A stretch of DNA of 64,000 nt. Source: Echinicola strongylocentroti. Lineage in GTDB: Bacteria; Bacteroidota; Bacteroidia; Cytophagales; Cyclobacteriaceae. Below are positions 11,901 to 19,092 of this stretch, one piece after another. The stretch is from the NCBI RefSeq assembly GCF_003260975.1, contig NZ_CP030041.1, positions 4,405,501 to 4,469,500 of the forward strand. The letters run 5' to 3'. The translations under genes were made by a program, and so were the position numbers. Within the stretch, counting starts at the first letter, position 1. Every line of letters starts with the position of its first letter. Below the pieces are notes generated by a model. The model searched no databases, was not told the origin of the DNA, and worked only from the letters and a program-made list of their open reading frames with translations.

Positions 11901-12664
11901 CTGAAAGCTGATGAATGGCTGAAAAATTCGATGAATTTGGTTGTCCTGGATAAAATCCAATAATCCATTAGGATCCTTGGTGAGCTCGTCGCTGATGAGG
12001 TACAAGCTCCCTCCAGTGACCAATGTGCTGAAGATCTCTTGGAAAGATACATCAAAAGAAAGCTTGGTAAATTGAACGGTATTGATGCCAGGGCCTGAGA
12101 TGGAGTTCTTGGCCTGCCATTCCAGTAGGTTTACGAGTGAGGCATGAGGCACGCTGACGCCTTTTGGCTCCCCGGTACTTCCTGAGGTGAAAATAACATA
12201 CGCAGTGGATGCAGCAGTACATCGGACCGAAGGAGATAAGATAGGGTAGGTCGCAGAAATTGATTTCGAAATATCTATATACTGTAGGTCTTCCGAAACC
12301 TTGCCCAGATTATGGCTGTCTGTCAATACCAATTTTGTGTTTGCCGCTTGGCACATGAACTTCTTCCGCTCAGTGGGCAGTTCGGGAGCAATGGGCACAT
12401 AAGCGGCACCGCATTTGAGAATGGCCAGAATTGCAATGATCATGTCCATTGATCGGTGGGTGCTGATCCCTATGTGATCCCCGGCGAAACCCCAGTTTCC
12501 AAAAGTAAATGTGCCAATTGGTTACTACGGTCTTCGAGCGACTGATAGGTAAGGTACCCTTCTTGAGAAACTACCGCTTTCAGTTGAGCTACAGCGGCTA
12601 CATTTCTACGAAGTAAGTCGATCAATGTCATTTCGGGTACGTATAAAGTGTCCTTGGTATTCAT
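5982..12664 (-). CDS. Hybrid NRPS-PKS-aminotransferase megasynthase A-T-KS-AT-ACP-AMT (frameshifted near 12480)
   Basis: Positions here count from the internal Met at 12449 (2155 residues). Adenylation domain with IFTSGSTGEPKG, NQYGPTEA and RGHRIELGEIE; carrier FFEFGGNSL (Ser 488); ketosynthase from about 550 with ACSTSL (Cys about 714), EAHGTATPLGD and NFGH; acyltransferase with PGQGSQY, GHSIGE (Ser about 1162) and HAFH, which indicates malonyl-CoA; ACP with GLDSLLL (Ser about 1486); a Pro/Thr/Ala-rich linker; and a class III (glutamate-1-semialdehyde-like) aminotransferase from about 1690 with PLP lysine in TYGKVIGGG (about 1933). No KR, DH, ER or methyltransferase is present, so the beta-keto group is left for transamination, as in the mycosubtilin/iturin and microcystin synthases. 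The first about 60 residues of the A domain lie in another frame (start ATG 12664, alternative 12721) and meet this frame at a CCCC run, 12479-12482; one extra G in the coding strand restores PGDHIGIS continuity. A sequencing error or a real mutation are both possible. Confidence 0.9.
12479..12482 (-). other. Apparent -1 frameshift in the megasynthase adenylation domain
   Basis: On the coding strand the run is GGGG. As written, the upstream frame ends ETGVSPGIT then stop. With a fifth G it reads ETGVSPGDHIGISTHRS and runs straight into MDMIIAILAIL, the normal course of an adenylation domain. Confidence 0.8.
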
Positions 12665-12759
12665 AAGTCTAAAGAGAGAGTAGTACAAAAAAGAGGGCAC
12701 CAGCTTCAGAGATGCGCCCATACAACCTTTTTACAACTAAATATAGCTATTTTAATACA

Positions 12760-12797
12760 AATAAAAATGTATTTTATATAATAAAAAATGATTTTAA
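12760..12797 (-). promoter_or_regulatory. 38-nt AT-rich motif shared with the transferase upstream region (copy 2)
   Basis: It matches 1746-1783 at 36 of 38 bases and lies about 100 bp upstream of the megasynthase ATG at 12664. The position suits a promoter or operator for the operon. In the transcription direction it contains TACATTTT, close to the Bacteroidota -7 element TAnnTTTG, but no clear -33 element was found. Confidence 0.4.
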
Positions 12798-13001
12798 GTT
12801 AAATTTTTGCGAATGCATATTCAGTGGCAATTAGACAGGTGTTTTGAAAGGTTGATATTGTGTTAAAAAATGCCAAAGAATGGTTTATGTTGAGATAATT
12901 TGGTGAAAAAGTGATGATAATTTGAGGATTGTCTAAAATAGCTTACTTTACATTATTGTAGGCTGTCTTTGTATGTTCCAAACAGCCAATGATTTTACCT
13001 T

Positions 13002-13189
13002 TGCATAAACCGGGTTAAACCCGGAATATGCATTAGCCTATCTATTGCGGTCTGAAACTGCTTCAAAATCAGTTGCTTCGCTGCTGTTTTCGATTTCACC
13101 ATAGCTGTGCTATGCCTCAATCTCCAAACAGTCTGATTTTCTTGCAGTTTCAAACCTCATGACGATTCCTAATGCATAAACCGGGTTGA
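13002..13189. repeat. Long imperfect hairpin repeat bounded by direct repeats
   Basis: Near-identical direct repeats (TGCATAAACCGGGTTAAA at 13002-13019; TGCATAAACCGGGTTGAA at 13173-13190) bound about 155 bp. The interior is an inverted repeat: arms beginning GGTCTGAAACTGC and, on the other strand, GGTTTGAAACTGC match at 20 of 24 positions. The centre is CATAGC-TGT-GCTATG. The left end (13003-13031) is itself a near-palindrome built on CCGGGTT/AACCCGG. Segment 13018-13046, reverse-complemented, recurs next to both mobile-looking elements (17870-17896 and 51509-51537), so this is a dispersed repeat family. Confidence 0.65.
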
Positions 13190-13240
13190 AGATTACCAAG
13201 GTTTGTTGATGACATCTTTTCTAAGGGTAAAAAAAACATT

Positions 13241-14761
13241 GTGGAGGAAGAACGTGATCATTGGCAACCATCATCTAATGTAAAATTTATAATAAAGCAT
13301 TTAATTGTACTTCAATGGAAGTCGTTTTTTGGATCAGCATCTTTTTCTTCCAATATAGCCATTAAGATTATTATGGGCTTTTTTGCCTTGTACCTGATGC
13401 TGACATTTGGCTTTATGGGGGTGGGTACCTATTATTTTCTCGAAAAAGAGATGGAGCTAAATGCTTTTGAGATGGTCAATAAGCTTTTGGTTTATTATTG
13501 GGCATTTGATCTTATCTTCCGCTATCTGCTCCAAAAAATGCCAATCGTGCACATCAAACCACTGTTGTTTCTTCCGATCAAGAAACCCATCATCGTACAA
13601 TATAGTATCTGGAAGACCATTCTTTCTTTTTTTAATATTATCCATGCCTTTTTCTTTATTCCCTTTTCGGTGGTTTTGGTCAGCAATGGTTATGACAGTG
13701 TTCCAGTGGCCCTTTGGCTTTTGGGATTTTATGCACTTTTGATGAGCAATAATTTTATTAATATCTTCCTTAACCGGGTAGATTCCGTGCTTTTTGGTGT
13801 CGCCGGGCTCATAGGGGCCTTAGGGTTGATGCAGTACTATGGGGTGTTCGATGTTTCGGTAATTACGGGGCCGATTTTCCAGTCATTTTATAATACGCCT
13901 TTTGTTGTACTGATTCCTGTGAGCTTTATGGTGGCCATGTATTGGGCAGCCTATCGTTACTTTAAGCGGCGGTTATATCTTGATGACGGCTTAGCGGTTA
14001 GGGTACAAGAAGCACAATCGGAAGATTTGGGCTGGTTGGACCGGTTTGGAAGCGTAGCTGTTTTTCTTAAAAATGACATTAAGCTGATCAAAAGAAACAA
14101 GCGTTCGAAGACGACAGTGATGATGAGTATTATGTTTGTTTTTTATGGGTTATTGTTTTTTACCAATTCCATCGAGGCTTATGAGGGGCCAGGTTGGCGG
14201 ATCTTTGCAGGGCTCTTTGTGACGGGAGGTTTTCTCTTTAGTTTTGGGCAATATGTCCCGAGCTGGGACAGTTCTTATTACCCTTTGATGATGAGCCAAA
14301 ATATCCGTTATCGGGATTATCTCAATGCCAAGTGGTGGCTAATGGTCATGGCGACAGTGGTTTCGACTATTTTGGCCTCTTTTTATGCTTATTTTGGTTG
14401 GGAAGTTTATCTGGCCATTTTGGTGGCAGGATTTTATAATGTCGGGGTCAATTCCTATATGGTCTTGTGGGGAGGAGCTTATGTGAAGACCCCCATTGAC
14501 CTGACGAGCAATAAAGGCGCATTTGGCAGCTCTCAGGCTTTTAATGCCAAAACACTATTGCTTACCATTCCCAAAATGCTTGTCCCGATGGTTTTATATG
14601 TGATTGGACACGTGGTCAAGGGACCTTACCTGGGATACTTGTTGGTGGCGATAGCTGCTGTTCTAGGGTTTGCATTTAAAGAGAAGGTGTTCAATTTGAT
14701 TGAGAAAAACTATAAAACAGAGAAATACAAGACCTTGGCAGCTTACAAGCAAAAAAATTGA
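13241..14761 (+). CDS. DUF5687-family membrane protein, ABC exporter permease
   Basis: A 506-residue integral membrane protein with about ten or more hydrophobic segments (for example residues 45-70, 130-160, 170-185 and the last 80 residues). It matches my memory of the DUF5687 family, found mainly in Bacteroidota and encoded beside an ATPase. It should form the membrane channel of an ABC-2-like exporter with the next gene. The apparent start is GTG at 13241; the first internal ATG lies about 44 codons in, beyond conserved-looking sequence. Its stop overlaps the possible start region of the ATPase gene, implying translational coupling. It is divergent from the megasynthase operon, so it could export that product, but nothing in the sequence proves the link. 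Confidence 0.75.
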   Translation: MEEERDHWQPSSNVKFIIKHLIVLQWKSFFGSASFSSNIAIKIIMGFFALYLMLTFGFMGVGTYYFLEKEMELNAFEMVNKLLVYYWAFDLIFRYLLQKMPIVHIKPLLFLPIKKPIIVQYSIWKTILSFFNIIHAFFFIPFSVVLVSNGYDSVPVALWLLGFYALLMSNNFINIFLNRVDSVLFGVAGLIGALGLMQYYGVFDVSVITGPIFQSFYNTPFVVLIPVSFMVAMYWAAYRYFKRRLYLDDGLAVRVQEAQSEDLGWLDRFGSVAVFLKNDIKLIKRNKRSKTTVMMSIMFVFYGLLFFTNSIEAYEGPGWRIFAGLFVTGGFLFSFGQYVPSWDSSYYPLMMSQNIRYRDYLNAKWWLMVMATVVSTILASFYAYFGWEVYLAILVAGFYNVGVNSYMVLWGGAYVKTPIDLTSNKGAFGSSQAFNAKTLLLTIPKMLVPMVLYVIGHVVKGPYLGYLLVAIAAVLGFAFKEKVFNLIEKNYKTEKYKTLAAYKQKN

Positions 14762-14766
14762 TTATT

Positions 14767-15486
14767 ATGATAAATGTAGAAAATCTAACGAAAAGTTATG
14801 CTGGCGATCCAGTGTTGAATATGGAATCCTTGGAGATTCCTGCCGGAGAGGTGTTTGGGTTAGTGGGCAACAATGGGGCAGGCAAAACGACTTTTTTCAG
14901 TTTGCTCTTGGACCTGATCCGGCCCAGCAGCGGTCATGTACTGAACAATGGAGTGCAGGTCGATACCAGTGAGGACTGGAAGCCTTATACTTCGGCATTT
15001 ATCGATGAGAGTTTCCTTATTGGGTATTTGACACCAGAGGAGTATTTTTATTTTATTGGCGAACTGCGCGGGCTGAACCAGCAGGATGTAAATGAGTTTT
15101 TGGAGCCTTTTGAAGACTTTTTTCATGGGGAGATCTTAGGAAGTAAAAAATTTCTCAGGGACCTGTCCAAGGGGAACCAAAAGAAAGTGGGCATTATTGC
15201 CTCTTTTATCGGGAATCCCAAGGTAATAATCCTTGACGAGCCCTTTGCCAATCTAGATCCCACCACCCAAATCCGGCTCAAAAAGATCATTGCCAGCTAT
15301 AAGGAGGATGTGGAAGTTACCCTTTTGATCAGTAGCCATGACCTGTTACATGTCACCGAGGTCTGCCAGCGTATCGTAGTGCTGGACAAAGGCAAGGTGG
15401 TGCGGGATACCAAAACATCCGAATCTACCCTTAAGGAATTGGAAGGATTCTTTGCTGAAGAAATCCAGCCTACAGAAGGAGAATAG
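14767..15486 (+). CDS. ABC transporter ATP-binding protein
   Basis: A 239-residue nucleotide-binding subunit that powers the preceding DUF5687 permease. Walker A is GNNGAGKTT (residues 34-42), the signature motif is the variant LSKGNQKK, and Walker B is VIILDEPFANLDP followed by a switch histidine in ISSHD. I choose the ATG at 14767; the frame also offers a TTG at 14758 that would overlap the permease stop. The length is typical of ABC-2 type ATPases. The substrate is unknown. Confidence 0.88.
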   Translation: MINVENLTKSYAGDPVLNMESLEIPAGEVFGLVGNNGAGKTTFFSLLLDLIRPSSGHVLNNGVQVDTSEDWKPYTSAFIDESFLIGYLTPEEYFYFIGELRGLNQQDVNEFLEPFEDFFHGEILGSKKFLRDLSKGNQKKVGIIASFIGNPKVIILDEPFANLDPTTQIRLKKIIASYKEDVEVTLLISSHDLLHVTEVCQRIVVLDKGKVVRDTKTSESTLKELEGFFAEEIQPTEGE

Positions 15487-15649
15487 GGGAGGCTAGCGAT
15501 GACCTGTAACCAGCCTGCGTGGTACATGAAGGCATTTACCCCAGACTTGATCCACTCCATAACCTCCCCTGACGACGGATTATAAAGGGCCTTTTACTCG
15601 TTGCCGATTACTGATACCCGCTTATGTCAGAAAGCTGCTTCATCCTGTT

Positions 15650-17703
15650 TTATGCTTTCGCTGCTAAATCCAGGAGAAAGGCATACTCCAAGGCCGTTTC
15701 TTTCAGCGAGTGAAACCTTCCCGAAGCTCCACCATGCCCAGCATCCATATTGGTATGGAGGAGAAGTAGGTTTTGATCTGTTTTTAGTGTTCGTAGTTTG
15801 GCGACCCATTTGGTGGGTTCCCAGTATTGTACTTGGCTGTCGTGGAGACCAGAAGTGACCAAAAGGTGAGGGTAGTCCTTGCTTTCTACATTGTCATAAG
15901 GCGAGTAAGCAAGCATATAGTCATAATACTCCTTGTTTTTGGGATTTCCCCATTCGTCAAATTCACCCGTGGTCAGCGGAATGCTTTCATCCAGCATGGT
16001 CGTTACCACATCGACAAACGGTACGGCGGCGATAACACCTTTGTAAAGTTCAGGCCGCATATTGATGACCGTGCCCATCAGCATTCCCCAGCACTGCCGC
16101 CCATGGCGAAAAGCTTCTTCGAAGAGGTGTACCTTTCGTTGAGCAGGTGCTCGGAACAGGCGATAAAGTCCGTGAAGGTATGCTGCTTTTTGAGCATTTT
16201 CCCATCGTCATACCAGTGTCTTCCCATTTCCTGTCCACCACGAATATGGGCGATGGCAAAGACAAATCCCCTGTCAAGAAGGCTTAGACGGTTAGAGCTG
16301 AACACAGCATCGGTGCTGAAACCATAGGAACCATATGCATACTGTAGCAATGGATTGGAGCTGTCCTTTTTGAAAGTATCGATTTTGTAGACGAGTGAAA
16401 TGGGGATTTTTGTGCCATCTGGAGCCATGGCCCATATTCTCTCGGATTGGTAGCGGGAGGGGTCGTAGCCGCCCTGAACTTCTTGCTGCTTTAGCAGTTC
16501 CTTTTCCCGGCCTTCCATGTCATAGTCATAGGTGGAAGAGGGGGTCGTCAGGGAATTATAGCCAAATCGTAAAACTTTGGTGTCAAATTGAGGATTATAA
16601 CCTAGCCAAGCCGTATAGGTGGGGTCGTCAAAGGTGATATAGTGGCATGCTGAACCGTCCCACGGCATGATTTGAATTCTTGTCAGCCCATTGGTGCGTT
16701 CTTCGAGTACCAAGTACTGCCCAAATACCTCAAAACCTTCCAGCAAAGTATCCTTTCGGTGGGGGACGATGTCCTTCCAGTGCTCTTTTCCTGGGCTATT
16801 GATAGGAGTTTTGACCAATTTGTAATTACTGGCCTTTTGATGGTTAGTGAGGATCATGAAGTGATCTTCAAAGTGTTCCACACTGTATTCCAGGTCGCGC
16901 TCCCGTTCCTGTATAAGTTGGAAGGAAGAAGTCGGCTGATGGGCGTCTAAGTAGCGGATCTCTGAGGAAACGGTGCTTTCGCTGACGATAAAGATGAAAT
17001 CTTTGGATTTGGACTTGGCGACATGACAGGTGAACGTTTCATCGGCTTCCTCATAGACTAAAATATCCTTTTCCTGTGGCGTGCCCAGTGTGTGTTGGTA
17101 AATCTGAAAAGCCCTTAATGTATTGGGGTCTTGTTTGGAATAAAACAGGGTGTTGTTGTCGTTGGCCCATACCATGTTGCCGGTTACTTGGGAGATTTCG
17201 TCTGTTAGCGGAGTATCGGTGTTGAGGTCTTTTACCTTGATGGTATACACTCGTCTTCCGATATTATCTTCTGCGTGGGCAAGTAATTGTTGGTTAGTGG
17301 AAACTGCAACAGCATTGACATTGAAATATTCATGTCCTTGTGCTATTTGGTTGACATTCAGCAGGACCTCTTCGTTGTTTTGCAGCGAGTCTTTTTTTCT
17401 GCAAAAGACTGGGTACTCACCTCCTTTTACAAACTTGGTGTAGTAGAAATAGCCATCTCTAAAGTAAGGAACACTTTCGTCGTCTTCCTTGATGCGGTTT
17501 TTCATCTCTAGATAGAGTTCTTCCTGTAGTGGCTCCGTGTGATTTAGGCGTTCCTTTAGGTAGTCATTTTCTTCATTTATGTACTGGATGACATCTGGGT
17601 TTTCCCTGTCGTTCATCCAGTAAAAGGGATCTATTCGTGTGTGCTTGTGGTGGGTCAGTTCTTGGTTTTTGATAGGAGCCTTAGGAGCTTTTACTGTTTT
17701 CAT
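15650..17703 (-). pseudogene. ptrB: Oligopeptidase B (S9 prolyl oligopeptidase family), frameshifted at the active-site serine
   Basis: Two abutting frames make one protein of about 684 residues, the normal length for oligopeptidase B, a serine peptidase that cuts peptides after basic residues. The upstream frame (17703 to 16078) gives the beta-propeller and the start of the hydrolase domain, ending [11 protein letters not shown]. The downstream frame (16084 to 15650) resumes [12 protein letters not shown] and carries the Asp ([14 protein letters not shown]) and His (DAGHGG) of the triad. The break falls in GGSAGG, right behind the catalytic serine, at the CCCC run 16086-16089; a fifth G on the coding strand restores GGSAGGMLMG. 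Such an otherwise perfect gene suggests either a sequencing error or a very recent mutation. No signal peptide is seen. It stands alone, converging on the ABC genes. Confidence 0.85.
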
Positions 17704-17869
17704 AGATGGTTTTCGCTTTTCGAGATGAATTGCTGCAAATTTACGGTCTCGGTAAAAAGAAACCTACCATTGTCAAGATTTCCTGTGCCCCAATGCCAGT
17801 AAGTGGTTTTCTTCCCTACTGAGTAGATGATGTGGATGTTGGTTTTATCCCAGTTTATGCGCAGTGGCG

Positions 17870-17896
17870 TAGATAGGCTAATGCATATTCCGGGTT
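17870..17896 (+). repeat. Dispersed 27-nt repeat abutting element copy A
   Basis: The sequence TAGATAGGCTAATGCATATT followed by CCGGGTT occurs here, at 51511-51537, and reverse-complemented at 13018-13044. In the 13-kb copy it continues as a palindrome; here it is interrupted by the element, which fits insertion of the element into this repeat. Confidence 0.6.
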
Positions 17897-18674
17897 CAAT
17901 GCCGTTTAGTTAGTGTGTATCTGGAAAATATGGGTTCTATATTTTTCCCTTGAGCAGTTATTTTTCTAGCTAAATTCCTAGGTGGTTTTCATCCCTTTAC
18001 CTTTGTTACTTTTTTGCTTCAGGTCAAAAAAGTAACCAAAAAACCCCGCCGCTGTGCATCTATTGGCCTAAAATTAAAACCTTCCCTCATGCAGGCAAAC
18101 TCCTCCTTTTTTAGCTGCCAATATTCTTTTTGGCTAGTATTTCGTCAAACAAGCCTGCCTTCTTGCCTACCCGCTTTTTAATTTCTAAACGCCCAATACC
18201 TGCAAGGCGGATCGGATTAATAAGTTTCTTATGGATAAATTATCATCATTATTCCATGTAGTGGTATATTTTCTTAAGTAACCAAGTTGAGCGAGAACTA
18301 TAAGCCCCCCATAGCCAAAAAAGGTATCGCTTCCTTATTACGGCCCTTGGTATGCCTGTTTTCCAGCCGATGGTGGAGGCCGTTAAGAAAGTGAGTTGGC
18401 TCGCGTCGTGGAACAGCGAGACCCACTCACTTTTAGGTCGTAGCCATCGGGTGGAAATTAAAATGGGTGACGGATCTCGGTCGAAGGGTAAATCCATGTT
18501 CCATTTTAAAAGGCATACCACCGGCCTAGATTTTTTTCTTTCTTTTTTCATCAATGGAAAAAAGGAAAAGGATAAAATCCACCAAGATGATCAGGTTTCT
18601 CCAGCCAAAGTCAATCAAAAAAAGGACTTTTAGGTATATGAAAAGGAGGAAATGCCCTTAACTAAACGGCATTG
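17897..18674 (+). mobile_element. Non-coding MITE-like element with 16-bp terminal inverted repeats, copy A (778 bp)
   Basis: Perfect inverted ends CAATGCCGTTTAGTTA (17897-17912) and TAACTAAACGGCATTG (18659-18674). Flanking direct repeats are ATTCCGGGTT (17887-17896) and GTTTCGGGTT (18675-18684), 8 of 10 matching. No transposase frame is present; the antisense frame at 18249-18554 is only partly shared with copy B. The interior shares long blocks with copy B: a 12-bp hairpin at 18005-18036 (GTTACTTTTTTG, 8-nt loop CTTCAGGT, CAAAAAAGTAAC) and the folded 171-nt core at 18349-18519. It differs from B by indels between blocks. Confidence 0.7.
18349..18519 (+). ncRNA. Conserved branched-structure core of element A (possible structured RNA)
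   Basis: 171 nt, 168 identical to 51921-52091 and without gaps. It can fold as a closing stem GGTATGCC (18349-18356)/GGCATACC (18512-18519). Arm 1 is TTTCCAGCCGATGG (18360-18373)/CCATCGGGTGGAAA (18444-18457, one mismatch here), topped by AAAGTGAGT (18388-18396)/ACTCACTTT (18425-18433) and CTCGC/GCGAG. Arm 2 is TTAAAATGGG (18458-18467)/TCCATTTTAA (18500-18509) with one G-U pair. Whether it is transcribed, and in which direction, is unknown. Confidence 0.45.
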
Positions 18675-18714
18675 GTTTCGGGTTAATCCGATTTTGGTGG
18701 AGAACCAAATAGAA

Positions 18715-18736
18715 GGTGCAGGTGATCACCTGCACC
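18715..18736. terminator. Perfect 22-nt palindrome, possible terminator of the small ORF
   Basis: GGTGCAGGTGA followed directly by its reverse complement. It lies about 45 bp beyond the stop of the candidate minus-strand small ORF and is followed on that strand by TTCTATTTGG, so the T-tract is weak. A protein-binding site is an alternative. Confidence 0.35.
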
Positions 18737-18781
18737 CTGAATTCCCTAGTGTGAAATTAAGTTCTATACAGCGGGGAGATA

Positions 18782-18871
18782 TCAATGCTGACTAAGGTTT
18801 TTTTTAAGTGTTGCCTGTAAGAGGGACATTACCACGGTCAATACGCTAGCCGCAAGAATATTGGGTTTCAC
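18782..18871 (-). CDS. Candidate small ORF, 29-residue hydrophobic peptide
   Basis: A minus-strand GTG-started frame encodes a peptide beginning VKPNILAASVLTVVMSLL and ending KKNLSQH. One central hydrophobic helix with a basic C-terminal side suggests a membrane-associated micropeptide. It has its own AT-rich upstream region, a downstream palindrome, and sits clear of element A. No homologue is recognised; in size and character it recalls the small hydrophobic peptides annotated in Bacteroides, but no sequence relationship is claimed. Confidence 0.3.
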   Translation of the reverse strand: MKPNILAASVLTVVMSLLQATLKKNLSQH

Positions 18872-19092
18872 TTTCTTAATTGTTAGTTTATTTAATCTTA
18901 TTTGATGTTGATATTTTACAATTCATAAATTATAGATTTATCCTGATTGTTTTCATGTTTTATTGAAATATAATTTGTAAATAATTTAAATTATCATAAT
19001 ATAATTTTATTATACTGATAATAGGTGTTTTTACTGGTGTTATTGCTGAATATTTTCAAGGACATAAAACATGATTATAGGCCGAATTACTT

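Larger units (their letters stand above)
12665..13240. other. Intergenic region upstream of megasynthase and ABC genes
   Basis: No gene is seen. The left part carries the probable control region of the minus-strand megasynthase (motif at 12760-12797). The right part carries a hairpin-forming repeat at 13002-13189, just upstream of the divergent exporter gene. Confidence 0.6.
17704..19092. other. Long intergenic region with mobile element copy A and a possible small ORF
   Basis: About 1.4 kb without an ordinary gene. It holds element copy A (17897-18674), a perfect palindrome (18715-18736) and a candidate 29-residue minus-strand ORF (18782-18871). The stretch 18890-19080 is strongly AT-rich and could be promoter DNA for that ORF. 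Confidence 0.6.

Noticed and set aside
12479..12482. Programmed ribosomal frameshifting in the megasynthase
   Set aside because: No slippery heptamer or downstream structure was recognised, and the same one-G defect occurs in two unrelated genes, which favours error or mutation.
12470..12721. Separate 83-residue gene upstream of the megasynthase
   Set aside because: Its sequence is the N-terminal piece of the adenylation domain in another frame, not an independent gene.
18249..18554. Antisense ORF inside element A (and 51878-52126 in element B) with similar protein sequence
   Set aside because: The similarity follows from the conserved DNA. The differences in the shared part all change amino acids, the C-termini diverge, and the DNA is better explained by base-paired stems.
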